Source: Anderseniella sp963700895
GTDB lineage: Bacteria; Pseudomonadota; Alphaproteobacteria; Rhizobiales; Aestuariivirgaceae
Direction of reading: 5' to 3'
DNA length: 64,000 nucleotides
Assembly: GCA_963700895.1 (NCBI GenBank)
Contig: CAVOZI010000002.1
Location: 1 to 64,000 of the forward strand
Position numbers and translations under genes: made by a program. Below are positions 1 through 8,025 of this stretch, piece by piece (position 1 is the first letter of the stretch; each line of letters begins with the position of its first letter). The notes below the pieces were generated by a model. That model was not told the origin of the DNA and ran no database searches. It worked only from the letters and a program-made list of their open reading frames with translations.

Positions 1-608
1 TAAAGCTGCAGGATCTCGTCCTTGGAGAACTTGCTCTCCAGCCACACGGCCAACACCACTTCCTGCAGCTTGCGCTCGATGGTGCGCTCGGGCTTGAGGA
101 ACAGGTTCTTGGCAAGTTGCTGGGTGATGGTCGAACCACCTTGCACCGTCGCGCCGGCGCGCCAGTTGGTGTACAGCGCGCGGGCAATGCCAAGCGGATC
201 GACACCGAAGTGCGAGTAGAACCGGCGGTCCTCGATGGCAATGATGGCCTGCGGCACGTAGGGCGGCAATTCGTCGATGCGGACCGCATCGCCGAAGAAC
301 GATCCCCGTTCCGCCAGCACCGAGCCGTCAGCAGCCAGCAGCATGATGCCGGGCTCGCGTTCCGGGATGTTGAACAGGCCCTGCTTGTCGAGGTTCACGA
401 ACAGATAGCCAGTCGTGGCGAACACCGCGACGAGCGCCCAGAGCCCGAGCATCATGCCCCATGACATGAGCCGGAAGACCAGCGGGCGGCGTTTGCGGCG
501 GGACGGCTTTGACGATTTGGCAATGTCCGCCTTACGCCGTGGGCCAGGCCCGGCAAACACCGGGTCGCGGCGCTGAGGCAGCTTCTTCCTGTTGCCGAAA
601 CCGAACAC
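1..608 (-). CDS. Class A penicillin-binding protein (PBP1A-like), 5' part only
   Basis: Bifunctional peptidoglycan glycosyltransferase/transpeptidase of the inner membrane; only about 202 N-terminal residues are in the window and the gene runs off the left edge. A basic cytoplasmic tail (about residues 1-43) precedes one membrane segment (about 44-72). The GT51 domain follows, with the catalytic-glutamate motif EDRRFYSHFG near residue 126 and GGSTITQQLAKN near 157-168. The start is GTG at 608, because an in-frame stop lies just upstream and AAGG is placed before it; the first downstream ATG would remove the basic tail. The transpeptidase half is not visible. It lies downstream of gyrB on the same strand, with its own 222-bp upstream gap holding a CtrA box. 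Family assignment is firm; the exact paralogue is not. Confidence 0.9.
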   Translation of the reverse strand, partial: MFGFGNRKKLPQRRDPVFAGPGPRRKADIAKSSKPSRRKRRPLVFRLMSWGMMLGLWALVAVFATTGYLFVNLDKQGLFNIPEREPGIMLLAADGSVLAERGSFFGDAVRIDELPPYVPQAIIAIEDRRFYSHFGVDPLGIARALYTNWRAGATVQGGSTITQQLAKNLFLKPERTIERKLQEVVLAVWLESKFSKDEILQL

Positions 609-718
609 CGTGAGAGTTTTCCTTCAGGGCCCTTGCGCAAGGCTGCAAGCGTGCGCTGCAACGCCTGGTACATGCCGGCCAATGGTTACAATCCGGATTG
701 CAGCCTACCGCCGGCCCG

Positions 719-733
719 TTAACCGCCTGTTAA
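719..733. promoter_or_regulatory. Perfect CtrA-box match (TTAA-N7-TTAA) upstream of the PBP gene
   Basis: Two TTAA half sites at 719-722 and 730-733 are separated by exactly 7 bases, the full consensus for the alphaproteobacterial cell-cycle regulator CtrA. It sits between gyrB and the PBP gene, about 111 bp before the GTG start. TTAA is rare in this GC-rich sequence. Binding by CtrA is inferred only. Confidence 0.55.
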
Positions 734-830
734 CGCTGCTGGCCTGTGGGGACGCAATTGGCAGCAACCACCGGCTTGCAGCGGAATAATGTCACTACAA
801 TGGCGGCAACGGCCAGTCTCACGGTCTGCG

Positions 831-3260
831 TCAGACGTCGAGATTGGCCACTGACAAGGCATTCTCGCGGATGAAATCGCGGCGCGGCTCCACCACGTCG
901 CCCATCAGCTTGGTGAACAGATCGTCGGCCTCGTCCAGTTCGGAGACCTTGACGCGAAGCAGCGAGCGGACGTTCTTGTCCAGCGTGGTTTCCCAAAGTT
1001 GCTCGGGGTTCATCTCGCCCAGCCCCTTGTAGCGCTGCATCGAGATGCCCTTGCGGCCTTGCGCAAAGACCGCGTTGAGCAAGTCCATTGGTGAATGCAC
1101 CATGATTTCGGTGTCCTTGCGGCGAAGCTTCGCCGCCTTGGCATAGATCTCCTGAAGGTGCGGCGCCAGACGATCAAGGCGCATGGCTTCAGCCGAGCCA
1201 AGCATGCGTGGGTCGAGCACATGGGCTTCTTTCACACCGCGCAACTCCCGGGTGAAGGTGAAGCCGCCGTCCGCGTCGGCTGCGCCGTGCCAGCCCCGCT
1301 CGGTCTCCTCGGAGATATTGTCCAGCCGGCGTGCGATGTAGGCAGCTGCTTCGTCGGCGTTGGCGGCATTGCCGATGACTTCCGGATTGAAGGCGCCGGC
1401 AATGGCTGCCTGCTCGACGATATTGCGGGCATAGCGCGAATGCATGGCTTCAAGGGCCGAGCGGACCTGCAGCGCCTTGTCGATAATGTCCCGCAGGTCG
1501 GCGCCGGCGCGCTCGGCGCCATCAGCCGTGACCAGCACGGAATCCTCCATCCCCTGGCCGATAAGGAACTCCTCCAGTGCAGCGTCATCCTTGAGATACT
1601 GCTCGGACTGTCCACGCTTCACCTTGTACAAGGGCGGCTGGGCGATGAACAGGTGGCCGCGCTCGATGATCTCCGGCATCTGCCGGTAGAAGAAGGTCAG
1701 CAGCAGTGTGCGGATGTGGGCGCCGTCCACGTCGGCGTCGGTCATGATGATGATCTTGTGGTAGCGCAGCTTTCCGATATTGAAGTCATCGCGGCCGATG
1801 CCGGTTCCCAGGGCGGTGATCAGCGTGCCGATTTCCTGGCTCGACAGCATCTTGTCGAAGCGGGCGCGCTCGACATTGAGAATTTTGCCGCGCAACGGCA
1901 GCACGGCCTGGTTCTCGCGGTTGCGCGCCTGCTTGGCGGAACCACCGGCCGAGTCGCCCTCGACGATGAACAGTTCGGACTTGGCGGGATCGCGCTCCTG
2001 GCAGTCTGCCAGCTTGCCCGGCAGCGAAGCGACATCAAGCGCGCCCTTGCGGCGTGTCAGCTCGCGCGCCTTGCGGGCGGCCTCACGGGCAGCCGCGGCC
2101 TCGGCCACCTTGGTGACGATGGCGCGGGCTTCGGCAGGGTGTTCCTCGAACCAGGTGCCGAGACCTTCGCTCACTGCGCTCTCGACGATTGGCCGGACCT
2201 CCGACGACACCAGCTTGTCCTTCGTCTGGGAAGAGAACTTGGGGTCAGGCACCTTGACCGACAGCACGCAGGTAAGCCCTTCGCGGGCATCGTCGCCGGA
2301 CAGCGTCACCTTTTCCTTCCGGGCGATACCGCTTTCGCTGGCATAGTTGTTGATGACGCGGGTGAGCGCGCCGCGAAACCCTGCCAGGTGCGTGCCGCCA
2401 TCGCGTTGCGGGATGTTGTTGGTGAAGCACAGCACGTTTTCGTGGTAGCTGTCATTCCACCAAAGCGCGCACTCGACGGTGACGCCGTCCTTTTCCGTGA
2501 CGACGGAAATCGGCTCCGGCAGCATGGGCTGCTTGGCGCGGTCCAGATACCTGACGAAGGCCGCGATGCCGCCTTCGTAATGAAGGTCCACCGACTTCGG
2601 TTCGGCGTGCCGGTTGTCGGCGACGGTGATGAACACACCGGAGTTCAGGAAGGCCAGTTCGCGCAGCCGGTGTTCGACGGTGTTGTAGTCGAACTCGGTC
2701 ATGGTGAAGGTATCGGAACTGGGCAGGAAGGTGATCTCGGTACCCTTGCGGCTGCCCTGCTCGCCAACGGCGGCGAGCGGCGCATCGGCCACGCCATGGG
2801 TGAAACTCATGTGCCAGTGCTTGCCGCCGCGCCAGACATCAAGCTTCAGCCACGAGGACAGCGCGTTGACCACGGACACGCCTACGCCATGCAGGCCGCC
2901 GGACACCTTGTAGGAATTCTGGTCAAACTTTCCGCCGGCGTGCAGCTGGGTCATGATGACCTCGGCCGCCGAGACGCCCTCTTCCGGGTGCAGGTCGGTG
3001 GGGATACCGCGGCCATTGTCGGACACCGAGCAGGAACCATCGGCGTTGAGGCGCACCTCGACCCGGTCGCAGTGGCCTGCCAGCGCCTCATCGATGGCGT
3101 TGTCCACGACTTCATAGATCATGTGATGCAAGCCCGAGCCATCGTCGGTATCGCCGATATACATGCCCGGCCGCTTGCGAACGGCATCGAGGCCCTTCAG
3201 CACCTTGATGCTGCCGGCGCCGTATTCCTCGGGTTGGGGTTGACCTGTTTCTTCGCTCAT
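831..3260 (-). CDS. gyrB: DNA gyrase subunit B
   Basis: ATPase subunit of the type II topoisomerase that introduces negative supercoils. The 809-residue length is usual for alphaproteobacterial GyrB. Visible in order: the GHKL ATPase fold (VVDNAIDEALAGHCD, DNGRGIPTD, GLHGVGVSVVNALS), the transducer, the TOPRIM domain (EGDSAGGSAKQARN and DADVDGAHIRTLLLTFF, with the metal-binding acidic residues), and the C-terminal motif QRYKGLGEMNPEQLWETTLD. The ATG overlaps the recF stop as ATGA, indicating translational coupling. It is the last gene of dnaA-dnaN-recF-gyrB. No strong terminator follows; a small GTCTG-CGT-CAGAC hairpin overlaps the stop. Confidence 0.97.
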   Translation of the reverse strand: MSEETGQPQPEEYGAGSIKVLKGLDAVRKRPGMYIGDTDDGSGLHHMIYEVVDNAIDEALAGHCDRVEVRLNADGSCSVSDNGRGIPTDLHPEEGVSAAEVIMTQLHAGGKFDQNSYKVSGGLHGVGVSVVNALSSWLKLDVWRGGKHWHMSFTHGVADAPLAAVGEQGSRKGTEITFLPSSDTFTMTEFDYNTVEHRLRELAFLNSGVFITVADNRHAEPKSVDLHYEGGIAAFVRYLDRAKQPMLPEPISVVTEKDGVTVECALWWNDSYHENVLCFTNNIPQRDGGTHLAGFRGALTRVINNYASESGIARKEKVTLSGDDAREGLTCVLSVKVPDPKFSSQTKDKLVSSEVRPIVESAVSEGLGTWFEEHPAEARAIVTKVAEAAAAREAARKARELTRRKGALDVASLPGKLADCQERDPAKSELFIVEGDSAGGSAKQARNRENQAVLPLRGKILNVERARFDKMLSSQEIGTLITALGTGIGRDDFNIGKLRYHKIIIMTDADVDGAHIRTLLLTFFYRQMPEIIERGHLFIAQPPLYKVKRGQSEQYLKDDAALEEFLIGQGMEDSVLVTADGAERAGADLRDIIDKALQVRSALEAMHSRYARNIVEQAAIAGAFNPEVIGNAANADEAAAYIARRLDNISEETERGWHGAADADGGFTFTRELRGVKEAHVLDPRMLGSAEAMRLDRLAPHLQEIYAKAAKLRRKDTEIMVHSPMDLLNAVFAQGRKGISMQRYKGLGEMNPEQLWETTLDKNVRSLLRVKVSELDEADDLFTKLMGDVVEPRRDFIRENALSVANLDV

Positions 3261-4453
3261 GCCGTTTCCCGTTCCGGCCGGACGGACAGGGTGACCTGCC
3301 CGTCGGCAACTTCAAAAACCTCAATGCCGCCGGACGCAGCCTCGAACAGGTGCCGGTCGGTACCGGTCATCCAGGTCTGGCTGCCCAGTTCCAGCAGCTC
3401 GTCCATCAGTGCCGCGCGGCGCGCGGCGTCCAGGTGTGCCGCCACCTCGTCCAGCAACAGCAGCGGCGCTGCGCCTTCGAAGGTGTCACGTACGGCGCGC
3501 GCCTGCGCCAGCACAAGGCCGAGCAGCAAGGCTTTCTGCTCGCCTGTCGAGCAAAGCCTGGCTTCCATGGCGCGCGGCCCGTGTACCACCAGGAGGTCTG
3601 ACCGGTGCGGTCCCCGGAGGGTTCTGCCCGCAGCCCGGTCAAGCCCACGCGAATCAGCCAGCAGTGTACGATATTCGTCCTCGATCTGCACGGCTGGACG
3701 CTCATTTAATTGCTGCTCCAGTTCGCCGCTCACCGTCACTTCGGCCCATGGAAAAGCGCTCTCACGTCGGCCATGGCGGGCTTGCTCGACGAAACCTGCG
3801 ACAATGGCCATGGCATTGTTGCGAGCCGCAGCCACCGCCACTGCAGCCTCGGCAAGCTGGGCCTCGACACTGTCCAGCCAGCGGGCTTGCAGCCGGTCTT
3901 CCGCCAGCAGCCGGTTGCGCTCGCGCAGCAGCCGTTCGAGCGCATTGACCCGGGTGCCGTGGCCTGCGTCGAACACTGCCGTCAGCCGGTCCAGATAACG
4001 GCGCCGGTCGCTGGCCGGACCGGCGAAGAGGCGATCCATGGCCGGGGTCAGCCACAACATCCGCAGATGGCCTGCAAGGGCACCGGCGCTGCGCTGCACC
4101 TGGCCGTCAATGCGAACCTCGCGCGCGCTGGCCGGCATGGCAAGATCGGCTGCCGGCTCACGCAATTGCCAGGCGGTGCCGAGACGGGTCTCGAGGCCGT
4201 CGTTCTCCACCGTGGCCGAAACCGCCCAGGCGGGCTGCGCCCGGCCAGCCGGGATCAGGTCTTCATAGGGCGCGCCGCGCAGGCCCCGGCCCGGCATCAG
4301 CAGCGAGATTGCCTCCAGCACGTTGGTCTTGCCGGCGCCATTGTGACCGCACAGGGCAACCAGGCCCGACGACGGCTCGACGCGAGTTGCCGCATGATTG
4401 CGAAACCCGGTCAGCGTCAGGCTGGTCAACTGGAGTTTGGGCGTGAACGCCAA
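3257..4453 (-). CDS. recF: DNA replication and repair protein RecF
   Basis: ABC/SMC-like ATPase that helps load RecA at single-stranded gaps. Walker A is GHNGAGKTN near the N-terminus, after the typical RecF opening LTSLTLTGFRNH; LLLDEVAAHLD near the C-terminus is Walker B. I place the start at TTG 4453, which has GGGGAG nine bases upstream and gives 398 residues. The frame stays open to another TTG at 4519, but that adds residues unlike the family and has no ribosome site. It follows dnaN and overlaps gyrB by 4 bases. Start uncertain, identity firm. Confidence 0.93.
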   Translation of the reverse strand: MAFTPKLQLTSLTLTGFRNHAATRVEPSSGLVALCGHNGAGKTNVLEAISLLMPGRGLRGAPYEDLIPAGRAQPAWAVSATVENDGLETRLGTAWQLREPAADLAMPASAREVRIDGQVQRSAGALAGHLRMLWLTPAMDRLFAGPASDRRRYLDRLTAVFDAGHGTRVNALERLLRERNRLLAEDRLQARWLDSVEAQLAEAAVAVAAARNNAMAIVAGFVEQARHGRRESAFPWAEVTVSGELEQQLNERPAVQIEDEYRTLLADSRGLDRAAGRTLRGPHRSDLLVVHGPRAMEARLCSTGEQKALLLGLVLAQARAVRDTFEGAAPLLLLDEVAAHLDAARRAALMDELLELGSQTWMTGTDRHLFEAASGGIEVFEVADGQVTLSVRPERETA

Positions 4454-4534
4454 TCGAAACGTCTCCCCGGGCGTCAGCCCTTGCGCAGAAGCCGCAAGCG
4501 ATGACGCACGTGCAATCAACCGGCAAGCGGCCGT

Positions 4535-5644
4535 TCAGACACGCATCGGCATGAGCACGTACAGAACCCGGTCGTCGGCTGCATCCTGCAATATGGTGGG
4601 TGAACCCGAATCCGACAACAGGAAGGTAGCGGTATCGCCCTTGAACTGGCCGGCAATGTCGAGCAGGTAACGCGAGTTGAAGCCCACATCGATCGGCTCG
4701 TCGGCATAGCTGGCGGCGATCTCTTCCTCGGCCGAGCCGGAGTCCGGGTTGTTGACGGTCAGCGTCAACCGGTCGGCGGCGATATTGAGCTTCACTGCCC
4801 GGCCTTTCTCGCTGGAGATGGTCGAAACGCGGTCGACAGCCTGCGCGAACAGGCGGGTGTCAACCTCCAGCCGCTTGTCGTTGCCGGTCGGGATGACCCG
4901 CTCGTAGTCGGGAAAGGTGCCGTCGATGAGCTTCGAGGTCAGCACCAGCCGGTCCATCTCGAAGCGGATCTTCGAGGCAGACAGGGATACTGCAATCTCG
5001 CCATCCTCGTCCTCGATCAGCTTGGCAAGCTCCAGTACCGTCTTGCGCGGCACGATGACTCCGGGCATGCCGGCGGCTCCTGCCGGGGCCTGCAGTTCGA
5101 CCCGCGCCAGCCGGTGGCCATCGGTCGCGACAGCCCGCATGACGCCGGAATCCAGCGCATGCATGTAGATGCCGTTTAGATAGTAGCGGGTCTCCTCGGT
5201 GGAGATGGCAAAGCGGGTCTTGTCGATCATCAGCTTCAGGTCGGCCGCCGGGATCGTGAAGGAATGCGTGGCTTCGCCGCTGGCGAGATCCGGAAAGTCC
5301 TGCGGCGGCAGCGCCTGGAGCGAAAAGCGCGAGCGGCCGGCAATGACGGCGAGGCGGCCTTCGTCCGGACCCTGCTCGAGCTGCAGCTGGGCGCCATCGG
5401 GCAGCTTGCGCACGATGTCGTAGAGCATGTGGGCCGGAACGGTGGTGGAGCCGGGTTGACCTATATCGGCGCTGGTCTGCTCGACGATCTCGATATCGAG
5501 GTCGGTGGCGGTCAGTCTCAACCCGCCATCTGCTGCCTGCAGCAGCACGTTGGACAGGATCGGAATGGTATTGCGGCGCTCGACCACCGACTGGACATGG
5601 TTGAGCGACTTGAGAAACGATCCGCGTTCGATGGTAACCCGCAT
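4535..5644 (-). CDS. dnaN: DNA polymerase III beta subunit (sliding clamp)
   Basis: The processivity clamp, a dimer of three-domain subunits encircling DNA. At 369 residues it has normal length. Family features include the N-terminal MRVTIERGSFLKSLNHVQSV, the NTIPILSNVLL segment, and the C-terminal VLYVLMPMRV that contributes to the partner-peptide pocket. The ATG is at 5644 after a 168-bp gap from dnaA, long enough for a separate promoter. recF follows closely, so dnaN, recF and gyrB probably share a transcript. Confidence 0.97.
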   Translation of the reverse strand: MRVTIERGSFLKSLNHVQSVVERRNTIPILSNVLLQAADGGLRLTATDLDIEIVEQTSADIGQPGSTTVPAHMLYDIVRKLPDGAQLQLEQGPDEGRLAVIAGRSRFSLQALPPQDFPDLASGEATHSFTIPAADLKLMIDKTRFAISTEETRYYLNGIYMHALDSGVMRAVATDGHRLARVELQAPAGAAGMPGVIVPRKTVLELAKLIEDEDGEIAVSLSASKIRFEMDRLVLTSKLIDGTFPDYERVIPTGNDKRLEVDTRLFAQAVDRVSTISSEKGRAVKLNIAADRLTLTVNNPDSGSAEEEIAASYADEPIDVGFNSRYLLDIAGQFKGDTATFLLSDSGSPTILQDAADDRVLYVLMPMRV

Positions 5645-5780
5645 GTGCCTACAATGCCCTTGAAACGGTCATAAGACGGAAACCGCCGCCAGCGAGGCAG
5701 CGAGATGCCGTGACTTAAGCGGTTTGCGGCAGGGTTATCAAGTCAAAGGCTTGAAAACCCCGCTGCAGAACGCTGGACAG

Positions 5781-5789
5781 TGTGGAAAA
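5781..5789 (-). promoter_or_regulatory. DnaA-box-like nonamer in the dnaA-dnaN gap
   Basis: TTTTCCACA on the minus strand differs from the consensus DnaA box TTATCCACA at one position. It lies 24 bp after the dnaA stop and about 137 bp before dnaN. A single box with one mismatch can occur by chance, so DnaA feedback on dnaN is only a possibility. Confidence 0.3.
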
Positions 5790-5812
5790 CCGGCCGGGAA
5801 GATGCCGTCGGC

Positions 5813-7300
5813 TCAGCCCTGCTCGATCAGACGTGACAGCAGCGTCACCTCGCGGGCGAGCTTCTCGTCGGCCTGCATCAGCTCCTCGATCTTGCGAACA
5901 GCATGGAGCACCGTACTGTGATCGCGGTTGCCGAAGCGCCTGCCGATTTCCGGCAGCGAGCGCGACGTAAGCTTCTTGGCCAGGTACATGCCGATCTGGC
6001 GCGGACGGACCACGGCGCGGGCACGGCGCGGGCTGAGCAGGTCAGCCCGGGTGACGTTGTAATGGCGGCCAACAATTCTCAGGATATCCTCGACCCTCAC
6101 CCGCGTGAGTTCAGCGGTCTGCGACAGGTCCCGCAGGGCAAAGGCCGCCATGTCCACGGTCATCGGCTGGCGGGTAAGGTGCTGGCTGGCAATAATGCGG
6201 TTCAACGCACCCTCCAGTTCGCGGCCACCACCGGTTATGCGGTTGGCCACGAATTCCAGCACGTCTTCGGCCACGATGAGGCTCGGGTCCTTGCGCTGAA
6301 CGGCAGCCAGCTTGGACTGCAGGATGGAGCGGCGAAGACCGAGATCCGGCGCCTCGATGTCCACCACAAGACCGCCGGCAAGGCGCGAGCGCATGCGCTG
6401 GTCGATGCTTTCAAGCTGCGACGGCGGTACGTCGGCGGCAATGACCACCTGCCGCTTGGCGTCCACGAGCGAATTGAAGGTATGGCAGAACTCCTGCTGC
6501 ATGGTCTTGCCCTGCAGGAATTGAAGGTCGTCGATCAGCAGCACGTCGATGGACTGGAAGTAGTCCTTGAACGACAAGGTGTCACGCACCTTCAGCGCCG
6601 CCATGAAGTGGTACATGAAGCGCTCGGCGGTAATGTACAGCACCTTGCGGTCCGGGTTGAGATCGCGGATGCGCCAGGCGATGGCATTGATCAGGTGGGT
6701 CTTGCCCAGGCCCGCGGCAGAATGAACGAACAGAGGATTGAAGCTCACAGGGGCACCTGGACGGGCTTCCGCCACCCGCATGGCAGCGGCATGTGCAAGC
6801 GCGTTCGAGCCACCCTGGACAAAGGTTTCAAAGGTCAGGTTGTGGTCAAGCTGCGAGCCGCGTTCACGCTCAGGGGCGCTGGTGCGAAGCGTCTTGGCGA
6901 CCGGCTCAACGGGGTCTGACCGACCATCTTCAAACCCGGCTACGGGCGTGACAGCCTGTGCCGCAGTGGGAAGACCGCGGGTACGGACCTGGATGTCGAC
7001 CAGTGAAATGCCCGGGTATTCGGCAGCGCAACAGGCGGTCAGCTGGTCCACATAATGAGACTTGATCCAGCTACGCAGAAACCGCGTCGGAACCGACACA
7101 TTCAAAATGCCGTCCGCAATGCTCTCCGGCTCCATCCGGGCGAACCAGCTCGAGTAGAGGTCCTCGCCCAGTTCACCGCGCAACCGCGCGGCAACACGGG
7201 TCCAGACCGTCGAGAGCGACGAGCGCCCACGTCCGGTCTCAGGCGCCGTCGATGCACTATTCGTCAGCGGGTCCGCGAACCGGCCTTCCATCTGGTTCAT
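5813..7300 (-). CDS. dnaA: Chromosomal replication initiator protein DnaA
   Basis: AAA+ initiator that binds and melts the origin. Domain I (about 30-100) contains LGEDLYSSWFARMEPE; domain II is a variable linker; domain III carries Walker A (AAGLGKTH) and Walker B (DVLLIDDLQFL); domain IV ends with the DnaA signature RFGNRDHSTVLHAVRKI, which reads the DnaA box. About 495 residues, normal for the group. Possible starts are GTG 7303, ATG 7300 and ATG 7291; I use ATG 7300. It heads dnaA-dnaN-recF-gyrB and has a 0.66-kb gene-free region upstream with a CtrA box and several inverted repeats. Confidence 0.97.
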   Translation of the reverse strand: MNQMEGRFADPLTNSASTAPETGRGRSSLSTVWTRVAARLRGELGEDLYSSWFARMEPESIADGILNVSVPTRFLRSWIKSHYVDQLTACCAAEYPGISLVDIQVRTRGLPTAAQAVTPVAGFEDGRSDPVEPVAKTLRTSAPERERGSQLDHNLTFETFVQGGSNALAHAAAMRVAEARPGAPVSFNPLFVHSAAGLGKTHLINAIAWRIRDLNPDRKVLYITAERFMYHFMAALKVRDTLSFKDYFQSIDVLLIDDLQFLQGKTMQQEFCHTFNSLVDAKRQVVIAADVPPSQLESIDQRMRSRLAGGLVVDIEAPDLGLRRSILQSKLAAVQRKDPSLIVAEDVLEFVANRITGGGRELEGALNRIIASQHLTRQPMTVDMAAFALRDLSQTAELTRVRVEDILRIVGRHYNVTRADLLSPRRARAVVRPRQIGMYLAKKLTSRSLPEIGRRFGNRDHSTVLHAVRKIEELMQADEKLAREVTLLSRLIEQG

Positions 7301-7410
7301 CACCCGATCTGTTTGTCACTGCCATGATCCCCTCAAAGTCCCTGATTGATATTCCATTGTTCTTGCCTGACGATCAGTTTGGCTTGCCACCGGACAGCAG
7401 AAAGGGTTCA

Positions 7411-7429
7411 CGGATTGCACATCAATCCG
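7411..7429. repeat. Perfect inverted repeat, 7-bp arms
   Basis: CGGATTG (7411-7417) and CAATCCG (7423-7429) flank a 5-base spacer, about 111-129 bp upstream of the dnaA start. It could be an operator or a leader hairpin. No T-run follows on either strand, so it is not an intrinsic terminator. Confidence 0.5.
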
Positions 7430-7469
7430 CGCCGCACCTGTCATATCCGACGAAAAACCGCCGCCTCAT

Positions 7470-7489
7470 GCTGACCCAACAAGGTCAGC
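7470..7489. repeat. Perfect inverted repeat, 7-bp arms
   Basis: GCTGACC (7470-7476) and GGTCAGC (7483-7489) flank a 6-base spacer, about 170-189 bp before dnaA and 41 bp from the previous repeat. Function unknown; operator or transcript hairpin. Confidence 0.5.
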
Positions 7490-7706
7490 TGCCCCGTTTA
7501 ACCCTACTCACTTACAGCCGAGAAAATCCGTTCGAACCATCCCGCCAAGAACAGCCCGAGCCTCACGCTTTTTGCTTGTTGTTGTTGCTGGCAACGGGAG
7601 CCGCCGCCAGTGAAAGAAGATTACAATTCCAGCATTGAGCGATGCAAGCCCACGATGGTTGAAGCGGCAGACAGAAGGGCACCGGAGGCGCGCAACGAGT
7701 GACGCG

Positions 7707-7742
7707 AGAGTCAACCCGCAGGTGCCCCAAGCGGTTGACTCT
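7707..7742. repeat. Perfect 10-bp inverted repeat with two GANTC sites
   Basis: AGAGTCAACC (7707-7716) and GGTTGACTCT (7733-7742) are exact reverse complements separated by 16 bases. Each arm contains one GANTC site (7708-7712 and 7737-7741), the target of the cell-cycle methylase CcrM in alphaproteobacteria. The arms form a dyad about 22 bp centre to centre, roughly two helical turns, which would suit a dimeric regulator. Confidence 0.55.
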
Positions 7743-7865
7743 GATAGGCAATTCTTGACCCGTTCAGCATTCTCAAAGCGGCGGAAAACTGCGAAAAAAT
7801 ATTTTGAACCGCCCCCTGAAGCACGTGCAAATTTGCCGCAAATTTCGTTGCAGTAGCGATTGTCC

Positions 7866-7880
7866 TTAATAAGGCATTAA
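7866..7880. promoter_or_regulatory. Perfect CtrA-box match (TTAA-N7-TTAA) upstream of dnaA
   Basis: TTAA at 7866-7869 and 7877-7880 with a 7-base spacer match the full CtrA consensus. It lies at the rpsT end of an AT-rich block, about 570 bp before dnaA. In Caulobacter, CtrA boxes repress origin firing; that role here is inference. Confidence 0.55.
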
Positions 7881-7965
7881 AATAGCGGGGGAATTTCTGA
7901 CAACTGCAGCTTTTGAACATTTGCTGAACGCGCGTGCGCAGGCCCGAGCGGATTGCGGCGCAAAC

Positions 7966-7991
7966 GAAAAAGGGCCGCTCGCGCGACCCTT
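7966..7991 (-). terminator. Intrinsic terminator of rpsT
   Basis: On the minus strand a 9-bp stem (7970-7991, one G-U pair) closed by a GCGA tetraloop is followed directly by a T-run. It begins 35 bp after the rpsT stop. Confidence 0.9.
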
Positions 7992-8025
7992 CTGCAAAAT
8001 CCCTTGAAGGGCAATGATTTGGCGA

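Larger units (their letters stand above)
7301..7965. promoter_or_regulatory. Gene-free region upstream of dnaA
   Basis: No credible gene lies here. From the dnaA side it holds two perfect short inverted repeats (7411-7429 and 7470-7489), a longer one carrying two GANTC sites (7707-7742), and an AT-rich block at about 7794-7880. That block contains AAAATATTTT (7796-7805), GCACGTGC (7821-7828), two GCAAATTT copies (7827-7834, 7838-7845) and a CtrA box (7866-7880). I found no consensus DnaA box TTATNCACA. The region probably regulates dnaA. It has some origin-like features, but in many Hyphomicrobiales the origin lies near hemE, so I do not call oriC. Confidence 0.5.

Noticed and set aside
1095..3998. 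Very long open frame on the plus strand (967 codons) across gyrB and recF.
   Set aside because: It is antisense to two well-recognised genes, has no family motif, and such frames are expected opposite GC-rich coding sequence.
7520..7540. GGTTCGAAC resembling a tRNA T-loop (minus strand).
   Set aside because: No matching acceptor, D or anticodon stems could be built around it.
7635..7856. 73-codon plus-strand frame in the dnaA-rpsT gap.
   Set aside because: No ribosome site and no recognisable motif, and it runs through the 10-bp inverted repeat; treated as non-coding.
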